NCBI GenBank assembly: GCA_950295325.1 | Contig: OX485803.1 | Location: 18,600,001-18,664,000 of the forward strand | Source of the DNA: Polytrichum commune | Taxonomy: Eukaryota; Streptophyta; Polytrichopsida; Polytrichales; Polytrichaceae | DNA length: 64,000 bases | Direction: 5' to 3' | Part shown: positions 24,905 to 35,140 of the stretch, in pieces | How positions within the stretch are numbered: position 1 is the first letter of the stretch | How the letters are laid out: every line of letters begins with the position of its first letter | Translations under genes and position numbers: made by a program | Notes under the pieces: model-generated | Databases searched by the model: none | What the model was told of the DNA's origin: nothing | What the model saw: only the letters and a program-made list of their open reading frames with translations

Positions 24905-26409
24905 CAAGGGTGTTTTTTCACAAGGTCCCTAACATGTCTAGGGACATGTTCATTAAAAAAAAAACATTTCCAGTGGACGGGTTCTTAGAAAATGAACCGG
25001 TTTTGGGACGTGTCAAATTCACTTTGGACGGGTTCTAAAAATAACATTTTAATTTTTTTTTAAATGGTACAAATATCAATTACATTATGTCATATATGAC
25101 ATGTGAATATAAGCATAATGCAATCAAACCACTAATACCCAATCAAACTATCAATCTTGAAGTGCTTGATTCACCTGCATACATTAATTCATCAACCACA
25201 AAATTTAGAACCTTTTTAACATAATGTCAAAGATTACAATTGAAGGTAAACTTAGTAATTGAATAAGAATTAGTATATATAAACATGTTAAAAATTTTAA
25301 AAATAAAGAGCTACTTACCCTTCAAAGAAGTGGATGGATTCTCCTATCCTTCATGTTTCTCCAAACAAGCATCACTGCATTCCAATCGATATTTTCAACT
25401 GGAATATTTGCACATGAAATGCACATCAAAGCATCCAAAGTTTCCAACTTCAAACATGTACGTAGATGACTTTTGATTAGGTTTTGATTAGAAAAACCCC
25501 TCTCACATATTGCAGTGCTCACTGGGATCACCATAACTCTCCTCCACAAGTTACTCAAACTAGGCCAATTGATTGACCACTCTGGAGTGGTACATGCAAA
25601 CTCCCAAGCTTCAAATAAAGACTTATTTGGGATCATCTCTCTCATGGTCTCCACCATCTCCAAACACTCACCCCGACACCGATCTTGTTCTTCTTCAGAA
25701 GTCTAAAATTGCACAAACAACCTTTCCAACCACTCTTTAGTAATACGAGTTCTCTCATCATCATTTGCTGGATAGAGATTGGGACTAAAGAGCTTGCATG
25801 CATTGAAGATGCCTAAGTCTGGAAACATGTTATTCAATGCATCCACCACCCTTTGTACATACTCTGCCCCAATGAATTCGCACTCTTCAATTGTACCAGG
25901 TCGCTCAGTAACACTCCCCAAATGCATTGCATAGGTTCTCTGGCCACCATCTGCAAGTGGATACACCATCTCCATACATGTTGCACATGTCTCTAAAAAT
26001 GGCCACAATACCTTTGAACCTCTTCCAAATGCTGCACCTCTAACTGTAAGAAAACGTCTACTCAAAACTGTAATACAAATGTTCAAGTGGCCTCCAATCT
26101 GAGTAATATCCACATGGTCACTTTAGAACGAAGATAGTAAGATACTATTGTTTCCAAGTGGCAAGTGCACCAATCACATGCCGACATCTTTCGGGTTATC
26201 TTTATCGATTTGTTTTTTCCTTTAACCTTTTCATGGACGGGTTGGTTTAGAAATTACCGGTTTTGGGATGGGTTGTTTTTTCTTCAACCTTTCCATGGAC
26301 GGGTTGGTTTTGAAATTACCGGTTTTGGGACGGGTTGCAATTTTTTTTGCCTTTCAATTCGAGGTTTTGGGACGTGGACGGGTAAAAACTTTGTGAAAAA
26401 ACAGCCATG
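24905..26409 (-). mobile_element. hAT DNA transposon, deleted, with intact ends
   Basis: 1,505 bp with a perfect 8-bp target duplication GTTATGAG at 24,897-24,904 and 26,410-26,417. The termini are CAAGGGTGTTTTTTCACAA and, from the other end, CATGGCTGTTTTTTCACAA, which differ at two positions and fit the hAT CARGGNTG-type ends. Subterminal GGACGGGTT and ACCGGTTTTGGGACG words repeat several times at both sides, as expected for transposase-binding sites. It carries the transposase remnant at 25,322-26,113. Confidence 0.92.
25322..26113 (-). pseudogene. hAT transposase, C-terminal half with one stop
   Basis: Two open stretches in the same frame, 26,113-25,706 and 25,702-25,322, are separated by a TAG at 25,703-25,705. 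About 260 codons remain. The N-terminal half has motifs such as ALNNMFPDLGIFNACKLFSP. The C-terminal part has the hAT dimerisation-domain signature: SLSNLWRRVMVIPVSTAICE, then RGFSNQNLIKSHLR, then LETLDALMCI. It resembles the ZNF862-like hAT group, but that subgroup call is by memory of motif style. No BED zinc finger and no N-terminal catalytic region lie upstream within the element, so it cannot supply active transposase. It sits centrally inside the 1.5-kb hAT element with AT-rich flanks. Confidence 0.88.
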
Positions 26410-26747
26410 GTTATGAGGAAAGGAGGGAAGACGAAGGGGAGAAGGTCAAACATGAAGAAAATTCCCAAAGCTGCCATTTTTTATATATATTAAGAAATCA
26501 ACACATCCATTTTTATGGTGCATGGTCACTTCTCTTGGTCCACATTCGGTATACACCTAGTTAGGGGCCCAAAGGCTTTGAAAATGCATTTTTAAGAAAT
26601 CGGACCATATAAGTGTGACCATAGAAAAATGCCCTCTGACATGGGACAACATCATGGTCCATGATGAAAACAACCCCTTAGTTATGAGTAGTTGATAACA
26701 CTTGAAAACGTGGTATCTTTTAAACACGTGTCTCTTTGCGATGTTTA

Positions 26748-27301
26748 GGGCCACTTCACACACAAGGTTGAAGGCCCTTAACCATGACAATGTAAGAGCT
26801 CTCATTGGTCGAAAAGGCGGAGACCGTCCAAGTTCACTTCACACTAGGAGGTGAAGATCTAAAGGCCCAAAGAAAAGTTCATGAATGGGAGGCCTACATG
26901 AAGTCCTACATGGCATGTTGTGGATAAGGATGCATGGTCTATTGGGATTCACGTCAAGCCCACCTCCAAGAGGTGGGCCTGACGCAAATTCCGATAGACC
27001 ATGACTTTTTTAATATTTATTCCATCAAAACAAATTCCATGACATACAAACACCACCAAACAATTCTCTTAAATTGATAGAGTTTGAGACATATTATATT
27101 AAATCAAACCCTCCCCTCTTTTTCCGCCAATAGAGTATGCAATGATCCCGCAACATGCTCCATTCTCCCTTCACACTATGCTTGAGGGCCCGTGACTACG
27201 TAAAACGGCTTTCCCAACACCCATGGTACAGCCTTTGGATGAGAGTCAAGGGTCCTCACCATTACAAGGTCATGGCTCTTGGCTCATGTGTGAAGTGGCC
27301 C
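26748..27301 (+). repeat. MITE, family A (subtype with long palindrome)
   Basis: 554 bp flanked by TTA on both sides (26,745-26,747 and 27,302-27,304). The left end is GGGCCACTTCACACACAAGG and the right end CATGTGTGAAGTGGCCC. It contains a palindrome at 26,935-27,001 centred on CCCACCTCCAAGAGGTGGG. Its left 250 bp and right 180 bp match the two ends of the coding element 43,737-47,091. It is inserted in the dispersed repeat whose uninterrupted copies are near 48,180 and 52,215. Confidence 0.9.
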
Positions 27302-27435
27302 TTATTCTTTGATCGTCACCCTAACACCACACCAATCACATATAGGTGTCCGATTACGAAAAGTAACCAAATAACATCTGCATACTACCATCTTGTTGAA
27401 TGAATCGCTAAGGGAGGTGTTCATAGAGTCACTTA

Positions 27436-27960
27436 GGGGCGCTTCACATAAAGGCCGAAGGTCGAGAGGCCATCGATTTCCACCAATCAAATTGCAAGAA
27501 ACCAAGAGTTTGACCTTTCGCACTATGGCCAAAGTTCAAAGGCCGTCGCAATTTGAAATGATTACTTCTTGAAGAAGGCGACGGACTCTCGAAGGAAGTT
27601 TGGGTCAGACGGGAATGGAAACCCAAAGTATGGTCGGGAGGCCGTCGATTTTTTTTTCATTAGAAAATCAATCAATGACAAGATCTTGGCCGTTAGATTG
27701 GAGGGGTTATTTTAAGCAAGGAATAAAGTGGGATGCTCCTTTGGGTTTGGACTTTGGTCTTGACCTTTGGAGGCTTCACACTATGGCCATCCAATTCGAG
27801 AGGCCGTGAGAGAACATGCCCAAAGGTTTGGACTTTGGGCTTGGCCTTTGGAAGCTTCACACTATGCCCGGCTGAAGGCTCCACTCCCTATATTTTATTG
27901 GCTATTTTCAACCCATTTCTTTGGACTCTCAACAAAGTTTGGCCATTCAATCCCACGGCC
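27436..27960 (+). repeat. MITE, family B (copy 2, right end lost)
   Basis: The left end GGGGCGCTTCACATAAAGGC is preceded by TTA. It has an internal direct duplication, TTTGGACTTTGG...TTCACACTATG, at about 27,745-27,870. Homology to the other family-B copies stops at the TTA of the family-A element starting at 27,964, so the right terminus is missing. Confidence 0.7.
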
Positions 27961-27963
27961 TTA

Positions 27964-28555
27964 GGGCCACTTCACACACAAGGTTGAAGGCCCTTGACCA
28001 TGCCAATGTAAGAGCTCTCATTGGTCGAAAAGGCGGAGACCGTCCAAGTTGACTTCACACTAGGAGGTGAAGGTCTAAAGGTCCAAAGAAAAGTTCGTGG
28101 ATGAAAAGTCTACATGGAGTCCTACATGGTTGGTTATGGATAAGGGTGCACGGTCTACCGAAATTTGCGTCAAACCCACCTCCAAGAGGTGGGCTTGACG
28201 CAAATTCCAGGAGACCATGAATTTTTTTAATATTTTTTTTCCAGCAGGACAAATTTCCTGACAGACTGCATGGCATATTCCAAAACAGATTCCAAGACAT
28301 ACAAACACCACCAAGTAATTATCTTAAATTGATAAACTTGGAGACATATTATATTAAACCAAATCCTCCCCACTTTCTCCGCCAACAAAATATGCAATGG
28401 TCCCGCAACATGGTTCATTCTCACTTCACATTATGCTTGAGGGCCCAAGACTACATAAAATGGCTTCCCAACACCTATGGTACGGCCTTTGGATGAGAGT
28501 CAAGGGTCCTCACCATTACAAGGTCACGGCTCTTGGCTCATGTGTGAAGTGGCCC
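27964..28555 (+). repeat. MITE, family A (palindrome subtype)
   Basis: 592 bp with TTA on both sides (27,961-27,963 and 28,556-28,558). It is closely similar along its whole length to 26,748-27,301, including the palindrome (28,151-28,217) and the right part shared with the coding element at 46,893-47,091. It contains no open frame of meaning. Confidence 0.9.
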
Positions 28556-28558
28556 TTA

Positions 28559-29022
28559 GGAACAACCACACCAAAAGCAGAGGTGGGAGACATTCGGGTC
28601 AGATGATCATGGAGTCGTAAGTTAGTTAACCTCGGAGGCCACACGAGGAGCGGTCCCCAAGAAGGCCACACTTGGGGTTTCAAGGGAGAGCTATTATTGC
28701 CTGCTTTGGGAGAAGGTTTGATTATGATCCTAATAACATGATCTTAATTTGGCCTGTCGAGCTGATAATTGCGGCAATAATTGCCCACACGAGACTGAGA
28801 GTTGTTAGATAACTTGATCCTCAATTATTTTGAAGCATCCTATATGTATGATAGGCTTGAATCAGCCTGTGGCAGATCTCAGGCCACCTCGTATGAAGTA
28901 AGTTAAGTGAGTGTTAGGTTCATCCCTTTTTATTCATGTCACGGTGTCCACATGAGATTCAAATTAAGGTAAATTAGAGGGTGCTTAAACCAACACACCG
29001 CCGAAAAACCAACGTCTATAAC
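28559..29022. other. Intergenic, nothing recognised
   Basis: No coding or repeat termini were recognised between the two family-A elements. Confidence 0.4.
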
Positions 29023-29025
29023 TTA

Positions 29026-30075
29026 GGGGCCACTTCATACACGAGACCAAGAGCCGTGACCTTGTAATGGCGAGGACCCTTGACTTTCATCCAAAGGCCG
29101 TACCGTGGGTGTTGGGAAAGCTATTTTATGTAGTCACGGGCCCTCAACCGTAGTGTGAAGTGACAATGGGCCATGTTGCGGGACCATTGCATGTTTTGTT
29201 GGCGGAAACAAAGTGGAGGATTTGGTTTGATGTAATACGTCTCAGACTAAGAGAATCACTTGGTGTTTGTCTATCCTAGAATCTGTTATGGAATTTGCTT
29301 TGTAATTTGTCTTGCTAGATTTTTATTTTTTTATTTTTAAAAAAATTGGTCTCCCGGAAATTTGTCAAGCCCACCTCCAAGAGGTGGGCCTGGCGCAAAT
29401 TTTGGGAGACCATGAAACCTTATCCATAGTCCGCCACGTAGGATTCCATATAGACTTTTCATCCATGAAGTGTTCTTTGGGGCTTCAGGCCTTCACCTTC
29501 GTGTGTGAAGTGAACTTGGATGGTCTCCACCCTTTCAACCAATGACAACTCTTAGATTGCAATGGTCACTGGCCTTCAGTCTTGTGTGTGAAGTGGCCAT
29601 GAGAGCCCGTGACCATTACGCTTCAAGCACTCTCATCAGTGGAAAAGGCGGACCGGTCCAAGTTCGCTTCACACTACGCTTGAAGGATCAATGGAGTAAG
29701 TGAATGCAAGATGGATGTAATGTGTACATGGATTCCTGCGTGGCATCAAATGGATCATGTTTCATGGTCACTTGGACTATTTTCAAGAACTACCTCTTGG
29801 AGATAGGCCTAACACAAAACTAGGAGACCATGGCACTCTGAATGCTCACAACAATCGATTTATCTATTTTATCATGTGTGAGGACCCACATGAATAGAAA
29901 TTCATTGAAATATTGTTTGGTAGAGGGTCAGGTCACATATGGCTTCACACTACACTTGAGGATCCGTGACCACACTACATGGTTTTGGAGGTGAGTTAGG
30001 ATGGCCTTTGGACACTTTCTTTTGGGAACTCACAATTTCATGGTCACGGTTCTTGGCTTGTTTGTGAAGTGGCCC
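29026..30075 (-). repeat. Compound family-A element (two MITEs head to tail)
   Basis: The outer ends are flanked by TTA on both sides (29,023-29,025 and 30,076-30,078). The first half, to about 29,592, is a palindrome-subtype element in reverse orientation and ends TGTGTGAAGTGGCC. The second half, from about 29,593, is a 4,630-type element in reverse orientation, lacking its own leftmost terminus, and ends TTTGTGAAGTGGCCC. There is no duplication at the junction (GTGGCCATGAGAGCCCGTG). Confidence 0.75.
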
Positions 30076-30263
30076 TTAAATGCCTCCTGATTATCAACAT
30101 TCTACTACCTTGAAATGTTCTCCATGGTGAAGGAGTGCCCGGGCCCATGGAGTGACCGTTTTAGGTGCCATTAGTTGTGCCACCTCATAGGGGCCTCTAC
30201 TACCTCCATATAGGGTAGGTAACGGGCTCCACTCTATCTCGGGTTGGTTTGAGGCAGGTTTAA

Positions 30264-30687
30264 GGTGAGTTTTTATGTAAGCCACTCACCCACTAGATTC
30301 TAGATACTAGTGGGTCGGTAGTGTTTGCATGTAGTTAAGCAAAAGCCACCATCCAACCACATTGTGGTGGACTGCGAGAATGTGGAAGGCCGTGGACACA
30401 AGCCGCTAGACTTCCATATGCCCACTAAAGAATCTTTAACCTACAAGTACTAGTTACCGAAGGATCACGACATGTTGAAAACTCAAGAGAACCAATGTTG
30501 ACCTAGTACTCCATCCTTGGTAATCGGGAGGAGGAGGTTAGTTGGTGGGCCTTGATTTGAGAAGATGGGAATAGCTAGTTAGCACTTACAAAAACCCTAT
30601 CTCATTAGATTCCCTATGCATTTGGGCGGGCTTGTCCTTATTCACACTATAATTCGGTGGGCGAGGGGCCTAAATGGAAATTCACCC
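30264..30687 (+). repeat. MITE, family D (full copy)
   Basis: The left end GGTGAGTTTTTATGTAAGCC is followed by CACCCACTAGATTCTAG. The right end is TGGAAATTCACCC. Internal words GCCGCTAGACTTCCAT, CTAAAGAATCTTTAACCTAC and GATTTGAGAAGATGGG recur in order at 42,407-42,785 and reversed at 47,655-48,026. Confidence 0.75.
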
Positions 30688-31672
30688 TTTAGGTAGCTTG
30701 TCAATGCCTATTCTAGCCATTCTATAAACAAGGGGGGGGGGGGACGGTTGGCCTTCTTTTCACAAAGCCAAAGAGGTAGGCCCACAAACCACAAAGGGGG
30801 GTCGGTTATAGGCACCAAAGGGACGGTTTCATGTCTAAAGGAGGTTGGCTCCTAGGATGTAAGGTGACAACCAGATGGGATCATGGAGGTGAGCATGTGG
30901 CTCTTCTCACTGTTATTAGTTGCACTTTGATCAAGCTTGGGTTTAGCACCCAATTATGTTGTGTTGGTTATAGGCAATGGAGGCGGGGTTCCTCATCATA
31001 TGCAAGGTTGTCATACATAGAGCCTAGGGATTGATTTAAAGAAACTAGAGGTTTTGACTTAGAATACTCATCAAATATTCAATTGAGGCTAATTTTTTTT
31101 CTTCCTTCTTTCATGATACCTATGTTTAGCCCAAATGCTAATATGATTTACTTCTTATATCAACCATGTAGCCATATGTATATGTGCAATAGCTTAGAGT
31201 GTTGGTTTAAGTACCCTCTACTTTTTATAAATGATTTGGAGAGAGGGAACTATCATATACGATGTGTTCCTCTCATTTATCCAACATGAAAGCCATAAAA
31301 TAGTATGCAACCCGAAAGTCACTTTTTAAGTTGATTTGACACCGGAATCAACATACATCAGTGTACGTGAGATTATTTGAGATGAACCGGCAACAAACCT
31401 ATAGAAGGTCAAGTTTTTATGTCAAATAGGTGAGAGGTATGCTCATGTAAGATAATTCCATCTCTCCCTATGGTGTGATGTACCCCACTATAAGAAGCAA
31501 TTGGGAAGATTCGGTGAATTTGGAAATTTATATTGTAAAGGGCTCTTGATTCCGATAAATTGGCTATTTTCCTCTTATTTTGCCACATGTCATTCGGACA
31601 TTGGTTGGATCCACTTGGATTCCACACATAGAATACATTGTAGCACTGTTCAAGATGAGGTATAATGGCTTC
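30688..31672. other. Intergenic, nothing recognised
   Basis: It includes a run of 12 G at about 30,732-30,743. No gene or element termini were recognised. Confidence 0.4.
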
Positions 31673-31675
31673 TAA

Positions 31676-32182
31676 GGGCCACTTCACACACGAGCCAAGT
31701 GCCGTGACCATGAAATTGTGAGAGCCCAAATGAAAGTGTCCAAAGGCCGTCCCAACACACCTACAAAATCATGTAGTGTGGTCACAAACCTCAAGTGTAG
31801 TGTGAAGTCATACGTGACCGGGCTCTTAACCAAATGCTATTTTAAGATATTTATATTCGTGCGGGTCCTCACACATGGTATAACAGAATAAATCAACGGT
31901 TGTGAGTGTTCGGAGTGCCATAGTTTCCTAGTTTCCTAGTTGTGTTAGGCCTACCTTCAAGAGGTGGTTTTTGAAAATAGTCCAAGTGACCATGAAGCAT
32001 GATCCATTTGATGCCATGTAGGAATCCATGTAGACTTTAAATCCATCTTGCATTCACATACTCCGTTGGCCCCTCGAGCGTAGTGTGAAGTAGCGAACTT
32101 GGACCAGCTCCGCCTTTTCCACCAATGAGAGTGCTTGAAGTGTACTCGACATGGGCTCTCAGTCTCTTGTGTAAAGTGGCCC
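31676..32182 (+). repeat. MITE, family A
   Basis: 507 bp flanked by TAA on both sides (31,673-31,675 and 32,183-32,185). The left end is GGGCCACTTCACACACGAGC and the right end TTGTGTAAAGTGGCCC. It is colinear with 4,630-5,130 and, in reverse, with 40,407-40,899. Confidence 0.9.
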
Positions 32183-32185
32183 TAA

Positions 32186-32521
32186 CCTATACCTCTATGA
32201 TGGGTATTGGTGTGCGCTCGAGCATTTATTATATGTTTTGAAGGAAGTGAATGGCGAGGGTGCATTGGCGTTGACATGGTTGTCATTAGAAGCTTTGCAA
32301 TCAACTGCAATTGTCCATTGGTAAAGGGTGAGTTGGATGGCTTTGAAGGGAAAAAATTTAAGTCATATTGTAGGGAATTTTTTGCAAAAAGAAAATCTCA
32401 ATATACACTTGAGAATTTATTTCTTATTTCTCATTTGTTCATGATTTATTGTCATCGATGTGTGGTCAACATCATTCAATAGTTTTTTCTAGGGTGAACC
32501 TTCTTCAACTACCCCACCGAC
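32186..32521. other. Intergenic, nothing recognised
   Basis: A 91-codon open frame at 32,207-32,482 has no recognisable motif. I do not call it a gene. Confidence 0.35.
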
Positions 32522-32524
32522 TTA

Positions 32525-32806
32525 GGGTTGCTTTACACTACAGTGGAGAAGTCCTCAGGTCAAGAATTCTAGGGGAATTCTGAAATTTGATTGGCCGAGA
32601 GTGACACTCTTGTCCGGTGGTGGTTTACACTACGGCCAAGAGTCCTTTGGTGGAGAACTTTGTACATGGATGAAATAATGACATGGTTGGCAACGTGGCC
32701 ACACTTTTTCCAAGGGGAGTTCTCCGGAGGTCAAGTTTCTTGGGCAACCTCAAAGCCTCGGACAACAAACTTGGCCTCCGGAGAACTCCAAATATTTCTT
32801 CCTTAG
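32525..32806. repeat. Family B-like MITE remnant with hairpin
   Basis: It starts after TTA with GGGTTGCTTTACACTACAGT. A second TTTACACTACGGCCAAGAG follows at about 32,627. A strong hairpin at about 32,716-32,790 pairs GGAGTTCTCCGGAGGTCAAG with its complement CTTGGCCTCCGGAGAACTCC. The right terminus is not found. Confidence 0.5.
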
Positions 32807-32814
32807 AGAGATCT

Positions 32815-33132
32815 CTCGGGGGGTGCACTCCATTGTCAAGTTGAACACCATGTGCAATAAAGAAAAATCTACTTTTTACATAAAGCATCACCAAAATGGG
32901 TCAAAAATTTATCAATTGTTTTTCATGAGTAGAATTCATGGTATCTATTACTGTATTACATAGTAAAAAGTGGTAACGGAATTTGATGATTTTTTATCAA
33001 AAGATATTATCAATGGTTATGCATATGTAGAAAAAAATCATAATTTTTAAAATTATATATGGCATATAATATAGGGTAGCATACTTTTATTGCACATGGT
33101 TATGAAATGTAAGGGGGTGTGATCGCCCCGAG
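32815..33132. repeat. MITE, family H (8-bp target duplication)
   Basis: 318 bp. The left end is CTCGGGGGGTGCACTCC and the right end GTGTGATCGCCCCGAG. Flanks are AGAGATCT and AGAAATCT (7 of 8 identical). A second inner inverted pair is CCATGTGCAATAAA and TTTATTGCACATGG. The ends match 38,308-38,554. Confidence 0.8.
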
Positions 33133-33768
33133 AGAAATCTTTGCACTATTGTTCTCCCGCTTTAGTATGACATTTTTGGGAAAAGAAAAGAAAATAAAGT
33201 CGTATTATCGAGGTGTCGTCTTCTCATTAATATGACAAATGACGTAAAGTTGTCGTATTATTAAGGGAATACGAAAACATAAGTAATATGAGCTTAAAAA
33301 TATATACAACGAGTTTAAGCAATATAGGCGGTTTGAAATAATAACTTATAACTCCAAACAATTACAAATATTCTCAAGAACTCTTAAAATAAGAGTCCAA
33401 AGATCTTTGGTGTTGCCTACCCAAGTTAGCAAGATCTTGTCTAAAATCCCATCTAACTTTTGGAAACTAATAATTTCATTAACACCAATATGTAAAGAGT
33501 TCTCTAATAAGAAACTAGACAACAATGATGCATGACGTTTAGCATCAAGATATTGGTTATACTATATCACCCGTGTACAAGGCAACATACTAGGTAGGAT
33601 GCCACTCTCACCCTAACCATGTTCATTCTACACTAGTAACCCTAATTACCATTAAGTTCCCAACAATCAATGAAGTTCCCAAGTGAAAATGGATGTATTT
33701 TAGATGTACATTATATAGATGAAAGGAATTCTAGCATTAACCACCTCTTTAATATGACAAAACGGATA

Positions 33769-34095
33769 CCGTAACACCATAGCAGGTTCGTTCTTAAATA
33801 ATTCCAAAAAAAAAAACGAAAAAAATCAGAAATTCCAGGCCATGAAGAACGAAATTATGGAAAATTATATTATGAAAAGAACGAAAATCCAGAAAGTTGG
33901 GTGAAGCAGACTCTGTTGAAAAAATCAATTTAAGTTGTCATCCCGGTACATCTACTCTGTTCCAGGACGAATTATTTTTTTCCTCAAAATAGAAGAACGA
34001 ATTTCAAAAAAATCTATTTTTAGCAAACAAACCTTATTTTTTCAAAATAAATAAATATTCGTTCGCCAGGTGATGAACCTGCTATGGTGTTACGG
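33769..34095. repeat. MITE nested in the foldback element
   Basis: 327 bp. The left end CCGTAACACCATAGCAGGTT and the right end GAACCTGCTATGGTGTTACGG are near-perfect inverted repeats. Each is bounded by TA, consistent with a TA duplication. The interior is AT-rich with repeated GAACGAA words. Confidence 0.8.
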
Positions 34096-34405
34096 TATTC
34101 TATATGTTGCATTATTGAGTGTTGTAGTCGTATAAAAGAGGGAGTTTTGAACTAAAAAGTTTGGTCTCATAAAAATGTGTCGTAATATTGAGGGTGTGGT
34201 ATAAATGAGTGTCGTATTAAAGAGGTTGGACTATACCAACATGTAATTTCTTTAAAAATCAATAAGAATATAATGTTACCTACTTATTTACCTTAATTTG
34301 GATGTATTATAGAGGTGGAAAATTTTCAAATAAATTATTGCCATGAAAGAAGTTCTAAAACATTGCCATATATATATATCAATACAATGGTCATTTACGG
34401 GGTAA

Positions 34406-34650
34406 GGTTTCTACTATGGCCGGCTATGACCATTTTGTGAAGTAGTTTGGTGAACTTCTCCTCTTGGTGAAGTTGTCCAATAGACATCTCCTCTAGGTGG
34501 TTACACTACGGCCGGTCAAGACTTCTTAAGGCATTATTTTATTGTCTTTTCATCTTCTCCAGCATACCATCCCTGGCCTCAAATAACCATGTCTTGGGCT
34601 AAAATTCTTGACCGACCGGTGCACTTCTTCACCATAGTGTAAAGCGGCCC
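34406..34650. repeat. Short family-B-like MITE nested in the foldback element
   Basis: The left end GGTTTCTACTATGGCCGG is preceded by TAA. The right end CATAGTGTAAAGCGGCCC is followed by TTA. It is about 245 bp and lies immediately left of the foldback element's right arm. Confidence 0.65.
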
Positions 34651-35140
34651 TTAGTGTAGAATGGACATGGTTAGGGTTTGAGTGGCCTCTTGCCTATTGT
34701 GTTGCCTTGTACACGGGTGATATAGTATCATCAATATGTTGATACTGAACGACATACATCATTGTTGTGTAGTGTCTTTTTAGAGAACTCTTTATATTTT
34801 GGTGTTAATGAAATTATTAGTTTTCAAAAGTTAGTAGGGAATTTAGATAAGATGATAGTTGCTAACTTGGGTAGGAAACACCAAAGATCTTTGGACTCCT
34901 ATTTCAAGAGTTTTTTAGAATATTTTTATTTGTTTGGAGTTATAAGTCATTATATTTTATACCATCTATATTTCTTAAACTCATTGTATATGTTTTTGAG
35001 CTCATAATACTTATTTTTTCATACTCCCTCAATAATACGACAACGTTATGCCATTGTCATATTAATGAGAAGACGACACCTGGATGATACGACTTTATTT
35101 GTGTTTCCCAAACGTGTCATACTAAAGAGGGAGAACAATA

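Larger units (their letters stand above)
24627..26677. mobile_element. MITE, family C, split by a hAT insertion
   Basis: The left end GAGGTTGTTTACATCATGGA matches 16,696. The right end GTCCATGATGAAAACAACCCC is followed by TTA (left flank TGA). Removing the hAT element at 24,905-26,409 plus one duplication leaves a MITE of about 540 bp. Its two halves, 24,627-24,904 and 26,418-26,677, align to the two ends of the element at 16,696-18,782. Confidence 0.75.
33147..35140. mobile_element. Large foldback element with arms of about 490 bp
   Basis: 33,147-33,640 and 34,653-35,140 are inverted copies of each other over almost 500 bp. Landmarks in order are TATTGTTCTCCC, TGTCGTCTTCTCATTAATAT, CCAAAGATCTTTGGTGTT, ACTAATAATTTCATTAACAC, ATCACCCGTGTACAAGGCAA and CATTCTACACTA. 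Both arms and the interior carry repeated GTCGTATTA(A/T)(A/T)GAGG-type words. The centre is occupied by two other MITEs (33,769 and 34,406). No coding region remains and no flanking duplication is evident. Long arms suggest a Mutator-like or Foldback-type element. Confidence 0.85.

Noticed and set aside
27693-28607. Several 60-85 codon frames across family-A and family-B MITEs
   Set aside because: They translate MITE sequence, recur with every copy and in several frames, and carry no domain.
33147-35140. Considered as an LTR retrotransposon because of the long repeats
   Set aside because: The repeats are inverted, not direct, and there are no TG...CA ends, primer-binding site or pol motifs.
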